Assembly: GCF_001078055.1 (NCBI RefSeq)
Contig: NZ_CP010777.1
Span: 580,408-644,407, forward strand
From: Rufibacter radiotolerans
GTDB lineage: Bacteria; Bacteroidota; Bacteroidia; Cytophagales; Hymenobacteraceae
Reading direction: 5' to 3'
DNA: 64,000 bases
In this document: positions 25,800-34,917 of the stretch, piece after piece
How positions within the stretch are numbered: the first letter of the stretch is position 1
Layout: each line of letters begins with the position of its first letter
The notes under the pieces: generated by a model
What the model was told of the DNA's origin: nothing
The model's input: the letters and a program-made list of their open reading frames with translations, nothing else
Database searches by the model: none
Translations under genes and position numbers: made by a program

Positions 25800-27665
25800 A
25801 TGAAACTTGCCGGCGCCGCCCTCAACCAGACCCCCCTTGACTGGGAAAATAACCTGAACAATATCAAAACGGCCATTGAGCAGGCCAAAGAGCAGAAAGT
25901 AGATATCCTTTGCCTTCCTGAGATGAGCATTCCCGGGTACGGCTGCGAAGACCTTTTCCTGAGTGAGTGGTTTTCTGCCGAATGCTTTGAAAAGCTGCTG
26001 GAGATAAAGGAGTGGTGCGAGGGCGTAATAGTCTGCGTGGGGCTTCCCATCCGGCTGAACGGCATTACCTACAATACCGCCTGCGTGATCAAGAACAAGG
26101 AGATTGTAGGCTTTACCGCCAAGCAATTCCTGGCAAATGACGGTGTGCATTATGAGACCCGCTGGTTCAGTTCGTGGGTGGCCAACACGGTGCAGGAGTT
26201 TGAGATGCTGGGGCAGAGCTACCAGATTGGCGATATCATCTATGAGCACCAGGGCGTGAAATTCGCGTTTGAGATCTGCGAGGATGCCTGGCGCAACGAG
26301 AACCGGCCCGCCTACCGGCATAAGCCCAAGGGCGTGCAACTCATTATCAACCCCAGCGCCAGCCACTTTGCCATGAGCAAGACCGATGTGCGCTACCACC
26401 TGGTGGTAGATGCGTCTAAGCAGTTTGAATGCACCTATCTCTACGTCAACCTATTGGGCAATGAGGCCGGTAAGATGATCTATGACGGCGAGATTCTGAT
26501 CGCGCAGAACGGGAACGTGGTACTACGCAACCAACTGCTCTCCTTCAAAAGCGTGGACTTTGAGTGCGCCGAGGTTTCTTTTGACAGCCCCTTGCCTGTG
26601 GTAGACGTGACGCCCTTGCCGCCGGTAGACGAGAACATAGAGTTCATCTCCGCCATCACGGTGGCCTTGTTTGACTACCTGCGCAAGAGCCGCAGCCGGG
26701 GTTTTGTACTTTCATTAAGCGGCGGTGCCGATTCCTCTCTGGTGGCCGTGGCCGTGGCCGAGATGGTGCACCGCGCGGTGGAAGAGATAGGCCTGGAGGA
26801 ATTTGCGCGCAAGACCAACTGCTGTACGCCCAATGAAGTTTCTGATTTGAAGCTACTTTCCGGGAAAGAGCTCAGAAACGCCTTAGTGGGCAAATTGCTG
26901 GTGACCGCTTACCAGGGCACGGTCAACTCCTCAGACAACACCTTCCAATCTGCCCAGGAACTGGCCAAGTCCATTGGTGCGGTGTTCTACAACTGGACCA
27001 TTGACGAGGAGGTAAGAAGCTACCAGAGCAAGATAGAAAACGCCATCGGCCGCAGGCTTACCTGGGAGCATGATGACATTACGCTGCAGAACATACAGGC
27101 CCGCGTAAGGGCCCCCGGCATCTGGATGATGGCCAATCTTACCAACTCCCTGTTGCTGGCCACCTCTAACCGGTCAGAGGCCTCAGTGGGCTATGCTACC
27201 ATGGACGGGGACACGGCCGGCAGTATCTCGCCTATTGCGGGCGTAGACAAGGCCTTTGTGCGGCAATGGTTGGTGTGGGCCCAGCAGCACCTGGGCTATG
27301 ACGGCCTGCAGTACGTGAACAACCTGCAGCCTTCGGCGGAGTTGCGGCCGCTGGCCAATACCCAAACCGATGAAGAGGACCTGATGCCGTACCCGCTCCT
27401 GAACCAGATTGAGCGCATGGCATTCTATGACCGCCTCTCGCCGCAACAGGTGTTTGCCAACCTTAGGGGTACGTACCCAGATGACCAGCTGAAAAGCTTT
27501 GTGCAACGGTTCTACACGCTCTGGAGCCGTAACCAGTGGAAACGCGAACGCTACGCCCCGGCCTTCCATTTAGATGATTACAACGTGGACCCACGCAGCT
27601 GGTTACGCTTCCCTATCCTGAGCGGAGGCTTTAAGGAAGAACTGACCGAGGTGGGAATCCGTTAA
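25800..27665 (+). CDS. nadE: glutamine-dependent NAD+ synthetase
   Basis: A 621-residue two-domain enzyme that amidates nicotinic acid adenine dinucleotide using ammonia from glutamine. The N-terminal nitrilase-like glutaminase has Glu in CLPEMSIPGYGCED, Lys in FTAKQFLAN and Cys in FEICEDAW. The C-terminal synthetase has the ATP P-loop LSLSGGADSSLVAVAV (about 301-316). It is monocistronic, closed by an unusual terminator that contains the dispersed palindrome. Confidence 0.97.
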   Translation: MKLAGAALNQTPLDWENNLNNIKTAIEQAKEQKVDILCLPEMSIPGYGCEDLFLSEWFSAECFEKLLEIKEWCEGVIVCVGLPIRLNGITYNTACVIKNKEIVGFTAKQFLANDGVHYETRWFSSWVANTVQEFEMLGQSYQIGDIIYEHQGVKFAFEICEDAWRNENRPAYRHKPKGVQLIINPSASHFAMSKTDVRYHLVVDASKQFECTYLYVNLLGNEAGKMIYDGEILIAQNGNVVLRNQLLSFKSVDFECAEVSFDSPLPVVDVTPLPPVDENIEFISAITVALFDYLRKSRSRGFVLSLSGGADSSLVAVAVAEMVHRAVEEIGLEEFARKTNCCTPNEVSDLKLLSGKELRNALVGKLLVTAYQGTVNSSDNTFQSAQELAKSIGAVFYNWTIDEEVRSYQSKIENAIGRRLTWEHDDITLQNIQARVRAPGIWMMANLTNSLLLATSNRSEASVGYATMDGDTAGSISPIAGVDKAFVRQWLVWAQQHLGYDGLQYVNNLQPSAELRPLANTQTDEEDLMPYPLLNQIERMAFYDRLSPQQVFANLRGTYPDDQLKSFVQRFYTLWSRNQWKRERYAPAFHLDDYNVDPRSWLRFPILSGGFKEELTEVGIR

Positions 27666-27677
27666 CTTAGTATGGAG

Positions 27678-27742
27678 AAAAGCCCCGTCTGTTTTTGGCC
27701 TGTTTTGCGGAAAACAGGCCAAAAACAGACGGGGCTTTTTTT
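27678..27742 (+). terminator. nadE terminator built on dispersed palindrome, copy 10
   Basis: A perfect 26-bp stem (27681-27706/27711-27736; 29 bp with flanking A/T pairs) and a 4-nt loop, followed by a T-run. The inner part is the dispersed palindrome (TTTTTGGCCTGTTTT). Its outer part AGCCCCGTCT/AGACGGGGCT plus the T-run makes it an intrinsic terminator. Confidence 0.88.
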
Positions 27743-27811
27743 GTTCAGGGTTTTACATCTCCCTCTGGTTTCTTCTTATACGCACACTCGGTTCCGTTTC
27801 TGACGCTATAA

Positions 27812-27850
27812 CTGTTTTAGAGGTGTTTTGGGTAAAACAGGCCTGAAACG
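27812..27850. repeat. dispersed palindrome, copy 11
   Basis: CTGTTTTAGAGGTGTTTTGG and AAAACAGGCCTGAAACG, with one arm mutated. It lies 50 bp before the HD-domain gene. Confidence 0.75.
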
Positions 27851-27900
27851 TGACAGACCCAAATTCAACCGTACCTCAACTTAATCCTCAATAGCCTTCT

Positions 27901-28536
27901 ATGGAAACGCTGGAATGCCCGCCCTACTTTAATATGCTGGAGCAGAAAGTCTGGGCCTTTGCCGTTGAGGCGCACGGGGAACAGCAGCGCAAGTTCAACT
28001 TTGAGCCGTACGTGCGGCACCTGGAGCGGGTAGCCCAGACGGTCATGGCCTATGGCGGAACCACGGGCATGGTCATGGCGGCGCTCTTGCATGACGTGCT
28101 GGAAGACACGCCCGTGACGGTGCCGGAGCTGCAAGCCTTTCTGGAAGAGGTGTGCCAGGACACCATCACCAAACCTGAGGAGGTCCTGCAGATGGTCATT
28201 GACCTCACCGATCAGTTCACCAAAGCCCAGGCTCCGGGTCACAACCGCAGGCGCCGCAAAGAAATGGAACGCCAGCGGCTAGCCACTATTTCGCCCCGGG
28301 CCCAGACTATTAAACTAGCTGATATCATTGACAACACCCGCGATATCATTGCCTATGACATTAGCTTTGCCAGGGTGTACGTGCCGGAAATTGTGGCCGT
28401 ACTGGAGGTCCTAAGAAATGCGGAGCCGTTCCGGTTGTATATGCTGGCCTGCTATGAGGCCCAAACAGCTTTGTACCGGTTGGAAGACCAAAGAGAGAAC
28501 CGCAGTCTGGAGGAAGAAGAGGACTTGGGTTTTTGA
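27901..28536 (+). CDS. HD-domain hydrolase, MESH1/SpoT-like
   Basis: A 211-residue single HD-domain protein. The metal-binding set is His40 (YVRHLERVA), His64-Asp65 (ALLHDVLEDT) and Asp141 (IKLADIIDN), the arrangement of the hydrolase half of SpoT and of the small alarmone hydrolase MESH1. A (p)ppGpp hydrolase is plausible, but other phosphohydrolase activities cannot be excluded. No synthetase domain is attached. The stop codon TGA lies inside a dispersed palindrome copy. Confidence 0.82.
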   Translation: METLECPPYFNMLEQKVWAFAVEAHGEQQRKFNFEPYVRHLERVAQTVMAYGGTTGMVMAALLHDVLEDTPVTVPELQAFLEEVCQDTITKPEEVLQMVIDLTDQFTKAQAPGHNRRRRKEMERQRLATISPRAQTIKLADIIDNTRDIIAYDISFARVYVPEIVAVLEVLRNAEPFRLYMLACYEAQTALYRLEDQRENRSLEEEEDLGF

Positions 28537-28566
28537 GCCGTTTTGGCCAAAACAGGCGTAAAACGG
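28528..28566. repeat. dispersed palindrome, copy 12, overlapping a stop codon
   Basis: GGTTTTTGAGCCGTTTTGGC and AAAACAGGCGTAAAACGG. The TGA at 28534-28536 in the left arm is the stop of the HD-domain gene. Confidence 0.82.
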
Positions 28567-28621
28567 AAACCTGCGGCTAAGCCAAAGCCTTCCTTTTGCC
28601 AAATCTGGTTTAACCATGGGC

Positions 28622-28660
28622 AAAAAAAAGGAGCACCTGTTTGGCAGGTGCTCCTTTTTT
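28622..28660. terminator. bidirectional intrinsic terminator
   Basis: An A-run, the stem GGAGCACCTG/CAGGTGCTCC, and a T-run, between the convergent HD-domain gene and the outer-membrane receptor gene. Confidence 0.92.
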
Positions 28661-28678
28661 GATCAAGATCTACAAAGC

Positions 28679-31219
28679 TTAGTTAGACTCTCCCGCTTTG
28701 GCGTCATCGTTTCTGATGGATTTCTTACTTCGCTTGGGCTGCTGGTTCATTTCCATTTTCCCGAAACGGTAGGAGAAGCTCACTTTCACGCCCCGGTTAT
28801 AGTTTTGGTTGATGGTGTTCTGCACGAAGTTTCGGTTCTCAAGTTCTGAGGTTACCTTCATGGCTTTAGCGAATGGATTGTCTATGCCTACGCTCAAGGT
28901 GCCTTTCTTCTCCCAGAGCTCCTTGCGCACGCTAAAGCTGGAGAAGTAGTAGCCGGAGAACTTGCCCTGGATGGTAGGTCTGGGTGAGCTGTAGTTCCCG
29001 AAGAACTGCGCAGCTAAACCTTTCCCGAAGTCATAGCCGGTGTTCATGTTCACGTTGTACTGCCAGGCGGCATTGTTCTGGAAGGTGCTCTGCAGGTTAA
29101 TGTAGTTCAGGTTCAAAGATCCGCCCACGTTCCATTTGGGCATTGGCTTGGTGTTGCCCGAGAGGCTTAACCCGTAGGTGGCGTTTTTACCAATGTTGCT
29201 GTAGGTGGTATACGCCACGCCCTGCTTCTGCCAGTTAGCCTCATTGATGGGCAATGCGCCCGGCTCGCCCACAATATTCCGGATAGATTCAATGGCATTG
29301 TTGGTCTGACGCCAGTACACAGACATGTTGATGGAGCTGGTCTTGAAATAGCTGCTGTAGCCCAGTTCATACGCATGCGTCAACTCAGGCTCCAACTCCG
29401 GATTCCCAAAGGAAACGTTCTTGGGATCGTTCTCATTCACGTACGGGTTCAAGTACCAGATCTGCGGGCGTTGGATACGCTGGGTGTAGCCTACTCTTAA
29501 GGTCTGGTTCTTGATAGTGCGGGACAACATCACATTAGGGATGAAGTTGCCGTAATTGTCTGTGAACGCCGGCCTAAAAGGGGCTATATAATTGCCCTGC
29601 AGGTTGGTGTACTCATAGCGGGCGCCGCTTTTTACGTTGTAGTTTTTGCCCAGCTTAAAGCCGTAAGAGGCATAGGAGGCGTACACGTCCTGGTCATAGG
29701 TGAAGGCATTGGGTTCGGCTTCCTCGTTGGGATTTCCGGCGAAGGTACGGCGGTAAAGGGCGTCACTTTCGGCGCGCCGTAAAATGGCCTTGGTGCCAAA
29801 TTCCAAGAGGGTTTTGTTCTGGAAAGGGTGGGTGTAGTCTACCTGCAAGGTAGCTTCGCGGTTACCGCCTTCATTGGTATTGCGAAGGGTTTCCAGCAGC
29901 CTGGGGTTATTGCTATAGCGTTGCAGAATGTCATTGTCCTGGCCAGAACTGTTGTCCATGGCGCCTTTGGTCCATTGGCCCAGCACGGCCAGTTCCTGTT
30001 GTGGCTTAAAGATATGGGTGTAACCCAGGTTCAGGTCCAGGGAGCTGTGCTTGTTTTTACTGCTGGTGGCAGACTGTATTTCCTCGGTGCCGTCCTGGTA
30101 GGTAGTAAGGGAATGCTGTGCGCCTTTGTTGTTGAACCGGCCCTGGTACAGGTTCACGCCCGCCGAAATGCTGTTCATGGAATCCAGATCGGCGTCAAAG
30201 CCTACCTGGCCAAAAACGCCGCCGCCGCGCCGGCTGGAAGAACCGTTCTGGTTAAGGGAACTGGAGAAATCCTCGGCCGTGGACCCTGTCTTGATAAAAC
30301 GCTCCAGCTCGCTTTCGTTTTTGTTGTTGTATTGCTGGTGCGTGCCCAGGTTGGCGTTGAAGCCTATTTTGCCGCGGCGCACATTCACGTTGGTGTTGCC
30401 ATTGGCGCTGCGGTTACCTACCGAGGTGCTCACGCTTCCGTTCACGCCCGTGATGGAGTTCTTCTTGGTGATGATGTTGATGATACCGGCGGTACCTTCG
30501 GCGTCATATTTGGCCGAGGGGCTGGTGATCACCTCCACGGTCTTGATCATGTCTGAAGGGAACTGGCGCAGCGCGTCTGCCACGCTGTTGGCCATGATGC
30601 TGGACGGCTTGTTGTTGATGAGCACCCGCACATTAGAGGAGCCGCGCAGCTGCACGTTCCCGTCCAGGTCTACGGTGAGCGAAGGTACTTTCTTGAGCAC
30701 GTCTGAGGCATTGCCCCCAATGTTGGTGATATCCTGTTCGGCGTTGTAGACCATGCGGTCCACCTTGTCTTCCACCAGCGGCTTTTCACCTATCACCGTT
30801 ACTTCCTTTAATTTGTTCTGGGTTGACTTGAGCATGATATTACCCAACACCATTTCATTGTCCTGCTCAGAAAGCGTAAACGCGGGCCGGGTGTAGGTCT
30901 CATACCCAATAAAGGAAACCGTGACCGAGTAAGTGCCATGAGCCACCCGGGAAAGCGTGAACCGACCGCGTTCATCAGTCACGGTGCCGTCTATTGGCTT
31001 GCCGGTAGCCGCGGAAACCAGGGAAATGGTGGCGAACTCCACGGGTTTAGAGGTGGAGGCATCTGTGACCACACCTGTGATCTTGCCAGTGGCCATCCGT
31101 TGCCCGCCGCCACCCGCTGCCGTAGCGGTAGAAGGAAGAGGAATCTGGGAAGGAGTTTGGGCCAAAAGGCTGGAGACAGAAGCCAGACCCAGCAAGGCCG
31201 TAAGGAATAGGTGACGCAT
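28679..31219 (-). CDS. TonB-dependent receptor family outer-membrane beta-barrel protein
   Basis: An 846-residue outer-membrane protein: signal peptide (HLFLTALLGLASVSSLLAQ), a carboxypeptidase-regulatory-like beta-sandwich (about 45-130, ITGVVTDASTSKPVEFATI), a plug-like region (VLKKVPSLTVDLDGNVQLRG, SPSAKYDAEGTAGIINIITK) and a C-terminal barrel of the OMP_b-brl_3 type. The substrate is not apparent, and no SusD partner is adjacent. It is a clear paralogue of the gene starting at 34457, sharing the same domain order and the C-terminal KKSIRNDDAK segment. A long perfect hairpin lies 65 bp before its start. Confidence 0.92.
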   Translation of the reverse strand: MRHLFLTALLGLASVSSLLAQTPSQIPLPSTATAAGGGGQRMATGKITGVVTDASTSKPVEFATISLVSAATGKPIDGTVTDERGRFTLSRVAHGTYSVTVSFIGYETYTRPAFTLSEQDNEMVLGNIMLKSTQNKLKEVTVIGEKPLVEDKVDRMVYNAEQDITNIGGNASDVLKKVPSLTVDLDGNVQLRGSSNVRVLINNKPSSIMANSVADALRQFPSDMIKTVEVITSPSAKYDAEGTAGIINIITKKNSITGVNGSVSTSVGNRSANGNTNVNVRRGKIGFNANLGTHQQYNNKNESELERFIKTGSTAEDFSSSLNQNGSSSRRGGGVFGQVGFDADLDSMNSISAGVNLYQGRFNNKGAQHSLTTYQDGTEEIQSATSSKNKHSSLDLNLGYTHIFKPQQELAVLGQWTKGAMDNSSGQDNDILQRYSNNPRLLETLRNTNEGGNREATLQVDYTHPFQNKTLLEFGTKAILRRAESDALYRRTFAGNPNEEAEPNAFTYDQDVYASYASYGFKLGKNYNVKSGARYEYTNLQGNYIAPFRPAFTDNYGNFIPNVMLSRTIKNQTLRVGYTQRIQRPQIWYLNPYVNENDPKNVSFGNPELEPELTHAYELGYSSYFKTSSINMSVYWRQTNNAIESIRNIVGEPGALPINEANWQKQGVAYTTYSNIGKNATYGLSLSGNTKPMPKWNVGGSLNLNYINLQSTFQNNAAWQYNVNMNTGYDFGKGLAAQFFGNYSSPRPTIQGKFSGYYFSSFSVRKELWEKKGTLSVGIDNPFAKAMKVTSELENRNFVQNTINQNYNRGVKVSFSYRFGKMEMNQQPKRSKKSIRNDDAKAGESN

Positions 31220-31283
31220 GAAGGATTTTTTGAAGGAAGGTTATAGAAGGATAGAATAAGAATATAGGCTTGGATTGAGGACC

Positions 31284-31334
31284 CCTGAGTGACACTGCCA
31301 GAAAAGACTCGCTTCTCTGGCAGTGTCACTCAGG
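31284..31334. repeat. 19-bp perfect hairpin upstream of receptor gene
   Basis: CCTGAGTGACACTGCCAGA (31284-31302) pairs perfectly with 31316-31334 across a 13-nt loop. There is no T-run on either side. It sits in the presumed 5' leader of the minus-strand receptor gene. Confidence 0.85.
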
Positions 31335-31774
31335 TAAAGAATTTGTTAATGGCTTATGCTTTATAAAATGAAAGATACATTCTGGGGTAGGGAAGGGGTT
31401 GGTACCTTATAGACAATGGTTAGCGGTAATAGTTGCACGTGGCAGGCATATTTTCTGAATAAGGGCCGTTTTCCTGAAAACAGGGCTAAACTGGCTTATT
31501 AGTAGCCGTGTTGGTTGCTTTATTACATCTCCTGAAGCACTTATTATGTGTTCTTGTTCAAGGCATTAACACGTGCCTCCGCCAGGCTTTATCTTTATTT
31601 ATTCGCTAGACCTCTTCTTGGATAGTAGCTGGAAGTAAGAAGTTATCATACCAGAGAAAAGCGTGCTATTCCTGTTTATAATTCTATCACCGGCGGTGTT
31701 GAAATCTTAACGGCACTAAATATTTAAGTATTGTATATAGTAACTTTAATATTTTAAGAAGGCTCTACCTGAAA
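31335..31774. other. AT-rich spacer between the two receptor genes
   Basis: No gene is supported. It contains a degenerate palindrome copy at 31462-31494 and, on the minus strand, a TATCTTTC (plus 31368-31375) that could be the -7 element of the receptor gene. The rest shows no pattern I can name. Confidence 0.5.
31462..31494. repeat. dispersed palindrome, copy 13 (partial)
   Basis: AGGGCCGTTTTCCTGAAAAC followed by AGGGCTAAACTGG; the outer left arm is lost. Confidence 0.65.
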
Positions 31775-31815
31775 CCTGTTTTGGGCCCGTTTTCCTGAAA
31801 ACAGCCGTAGAACAG
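31775..31815. repeat. dispersed palindrome, copy 14
   Basis: CCTGTTTTGGGCCCGTTTTCC and GAAAACAGCCGTAGAACAG, 60 bp after the stop of the second receptor gene on the minus strand. Confidence 0.78.
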
Positions 31816-31874
31816 AAAAAGAAAAGGCGATGCCATTGCTGACACCGCCCTTCTTCACTAACTAAACCTAACTC

Positions 31875-34457
31875 TTATTGCACGCCACCGGTGTCACCCT
31901 GCTTGGCATCATCGTTTCTAATAGATTTTTTGCGTTTAGGCGGTCCCTGCTGCTGCAGCTTGCCAAAGCGGTATTCAAAGCTCATTCTAAAGCCGCGGTT
32001 ATACTGGGTTATAAGCGCGTTGGTGCTGAAAGGAAGCCCTGTGGTTTGGTTGTAGCCTGCCATGCGGTTGTCAAACTTGAGAGCCGCCCTGAACGGGTTG
32101 TCCATGCCTAAACTGATAGAGCCTTTTTTCTCAAACAACTCTTTCCTGATGGCCAGGTTATGGTTGGAAAAAGAAGAGTTCTTGCCCTGCAATGACACCC
32201 TGCGGGAGTTGAAAGCACCCGAGAACTGGGCGCTTATGCCTTTCCCGAAGGTATAGCCGGAACTCACGTTGATGTTGTACATAACCCCTGAGTTAGAGGC
32301 AAAAGGCGCGTTCAGCTCCACGTAATACACGTTCACGTTTCCGTTCACGTTCCAGGCCGGCACCGGTTTGGTAGAGCCCGAAAGCGTTACCCCATAGGTT
32401 TTGTTCTTGGCGATGTTGTTGAAGGTAACAAACGTAGTGTCATTGGTGACCTCTGAGACCTGCTCAATGGCATTATCAGTGATGCGCATGTACGCAGAGG
32501 CATTGATGGAAGAGGTCTTGAAGAACGTGCTGTAGTTGATCTCGTACGCATCGGTTAACTCCGCATCCAGTCTTGGGTTACCAAAAACCACCAGGTTAGG
32601 ACCCTGCTGCTGACGGTACGGGTTCAGGAAGAACAGCTGCGGGCGCTGAATACGCTGGGTGAAGGTGGTGCGCAGCTTCATGTTCGGCTTTAAATCATAC
32701 GCCAGCGTAATGTTGGGGATGAAATTGTCATAGTTGGTGGTAAAATCCTGGGCGGGGTTCACAAAGTCGCCGGCCACATCTGTGAACTCATACCGGCCCC
32801 CAAACTTCAAGGCGGTCTTTTTGTTCAGGTTAAACCCGTAAGACAGGTAAGAGGCCAATACGTTCTGGTCATAGGAGAAGCCGCTGTTCAGGTCTACGCC
32901 GTTGTAGAGAGACTCACTGGAAACATCACGAAGGATGCCTTTGGCGCCAATTTCCAGCAGCGTATTTTTGGGCATGGGGTGCGCGTAATCTGCCTGGAAG
33001 GTGAGTTCCTTGTTCAGGCCTTCGTTCTCATTGAGGGTAATGGCTCTTACCGGGCCCTCCATTTCATACCTGGTCTGGTTTACGTTGTTGTCTTGTTGGG
33101 TCTGGCTGTAAAGCGCCAGTAAGGTCAGTTCCTGCTGCGGTTTCTTGAATAAGTGGGTATAGTCCATGTTCAGGTCCATGCTCAGGCGCTTGTTGTTGTT
33201 CTTCATGGAAAGGCGGTACTGGTCCAGCAGCCTAGGCTGTGTAAAGCCTGTCTTGCCTTCGTTCTGGTCGGCCTGCGTGAAATCTGCCTGTTGGTGCGAC
33301 CGCAGTTTAAAGCTGCCAGAATTGACCCTAATGCCCGCAGACAAGGTATTCTTTTCATTAATGTCATAGTCCAGGCCTAATTGCCCAAACCCGAACATAC
33401 CGTCTACCGTGCTGGTACCCAGTTGGCTAGTGGTGTTCTCCGTGGTGCGCTCTTTTTCAATGAAAAGGGTATTGGGGTTATCGCCTTCCTCCTGAAGTGT
33501 TCTGGGGTTGTCTTTGTAGATGGCCTGATTGATCTGGGTCATGTCCATGCCGCCTTTGCTGTAAAAACGGTTGGCGCCCGCATTCACGTTTACGCCCACT
33601 TTGCCCTGCTTCAGGCTGAGGTTGGTATTGGCGTTGCTGGAGCGCGTACCGCCGGTTAACGCAACAGAACCGGTTACTCCCTGCAGGCTGTTTTTCTTGG
33701 TGATAATGTTCACAATACCAGCCGTGCCTTCAGCGTCATATTTAGCCGATGGGCTGGTGATCACCTCTACGCTCTTGATCACGTCTGCCGGAATCTGCTT
33801 GAGCGCGTCTGCCACGCTGCCCGCCATCACAGTAGAAGGTTTACCGTTAATGAGCACGCGCACGTTAGAGGAACCGCGCATCTGTATGTTTCCGTCCTGG
33901 TCCAGGGCAATTGAAGGTACTTTCTGCATCACATCGGCGGCGGTGCCCCCGGTGTTGGTCAGGTCTTTGTCGGCGTTGTACACCAGGCGGTCTACTTTGT
34001 CTTCAATGAGGGGTTTCTCGCCCACCACGGTTACCTCCTGCAATCTGGTCTGGGAGGCGCTCAATGAAATCCGGTTCAGATTTGCGTCTGAATCCTGCCC
34101 GGAAATAGTCACGCCTTTCAGTTCTTTGGTGTCATAGCCAATAAAACTGATGTTCAAGGTGTAAGTACCGGAGGCCACGCGGGTAAGGGTAAAGCGACCT
34201 TTCTCATCCGTAACGGTGCCATCAACGGTTTTGCCGCTGGCATTGACCAGCGCAATAGTGGCAAACTCTACGGGTTTGCTGGTGGTAGAATCTACCACCA
34301 CGCCACTTATCCGGCCGGTGCCCTGTGGCGTGGCTGAAGCCGAGGAAGGAGCGGGGGCCGATGGACCCTCCGCAGGACGGGAATTGGTGGGAGCCTGTGC
34401 CCAGATAGAAGCGGTGGACGCGCAGCTTAAAAGGGTGAGGAGTAAAAGCTTTTTCAT
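31875..34457 (-). CDS. TonB-dependent receptor family outer-membrane beta-barrel protein (paralogue)
   Basis: An 860-residue paralogue of the 28679-31219 product. Signal peptide MKKLLLLTLLSCASTASIWA, a Pro/Ser/Ala-rich linker, a carboxypeptidase-like domain (ISGVVVDSTTSKPVEFATI), a plug-like region (VMQKVPSIALDQDGNIQMRG, SPSAKYDAEGTAGIVNIITK) and an OMP_b-brl_3 barrel. The ATG at 34457 is chosen because it begins the signal peptide; the longer open frame has an implausible leader. The two genes are separated by 655 bp with a spacer, so they look like an old tandem duplication under separate control. Confidence 0.92.
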   Translation of the reverse strand: MKKLLLLTLLSCASTASIWAQAPTNSRPAEGPSAPAPSSASATPQGTGRISGVVVDSTTSKPVEFATIALVNASGKTVDGTVTDEKGRFTLTRVASGTYTLNISFIGYDTKELKGVTISGQDSDANLNRISLSASQTRLQEVTVVGEKPLIEDKVDRLVYNADKDLTNTGGTAADVMQKVPSIALDQDGNIQMRGSSNVRVLINGKPSTVMAGSVADALKQIPADVIKSVEVITSPSAKYDAEGTAGIVNIITKKNSLQGVTGSVALTGGTRSSNANTNLSLKQGKVGVNVNAGANRFYSKGGMDMTQINQAIYKDNPRTLQEEGDNPNTLFIEKERTTENTTSQLGTSTVDGMFGFGQLGLDYDINEKNTLSAGIRVNSGSFKLRSHQQADFTQADQNEGKTGFTQPRLLDQYRLSMKNNNKRLSMDLNMDYTHLFKKPQQELTLLALYSQTQQDNNVNQTRYEMEGPVRAITLNENEGLNKELTFQADYAHPMPKNTLLEIGAKGILRDVSSESLYNGVDLNSGFSYDQNVLASYLSYGFNLNKKTALKFGGRYEFTDVAGDFVNPAQDFTTNYDNFIPNITLAYDLKPNMKLRTTFTQRIQRPQLFFLNPYRQQQGPNLVVFGNPRLDAELTDAYEINYSTFFKTSSINASAYMRITDNAIEQVSEVTNDTTFVTFNNIAKNKTYGVTLSGSTKPVPAWNVNGNVNVYYVELNAPFASNSGVMYNINVSSGYTFGKGISAQFSGAFNSRRVSLQGKNSSFSNHNLAIRKELFEKKGSISLGMDNPFRAALKFDNRMAGYNQTTGLPFSTNALITQYNRGFRMSFEYRFGKLQQQGPPKRKKSIRNDDAKQGDTGGVQ

Positions 34458-34917
34458 AAAGGTGTAAAGGAAAAAAGAGCAAGGTTGCCAGGGAAAGGGA
34501 AAGCCAGAGACGGGCACTGCCAAACTTGCCGCCCACCTGCCAGACACCCTTTATCTGAGCAATTGAAGCATTAGTATGACCAAGGAGGAGAATATTACAG
34601 AGGCGAAGACAAAAAGAAAGGTTTTAACAAAACCTTAACTTCTGCCTTAAAAAGCAGGAAAAAAGAAACAGCGAAGCTACTCCAGTCAAGGAGCCCGATG
34701 GGGAAAGAAGGGAATAAAAGGGATTAAGGAGTGTAAATGCCTGCGCTAGAAACACATCTGCGCACAGGCTGGAGTAGCCACAGGTAATTGCCCCAGATCT
34801 TAAAGATTAGCTATACCAGCTCTATGTTAGGCTAAGGTAGTGACAAAGAAAGCAGAGGCCCAATTTGCCTCGGCGAAGAAAAGAACTATGTTAGAAAGCA
34901 GCAGCCATTCCTGCAGG
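34458..34917. other. gene-free region upstream of second receptor gene
   Basis: Presumably the leader and promoter of the receptor gene; no TTTG/TAnnTTTG pair could be recognised on the minus strand. No dispersed palindrome copy and no open frame worth naming. Confidence 0.45.
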
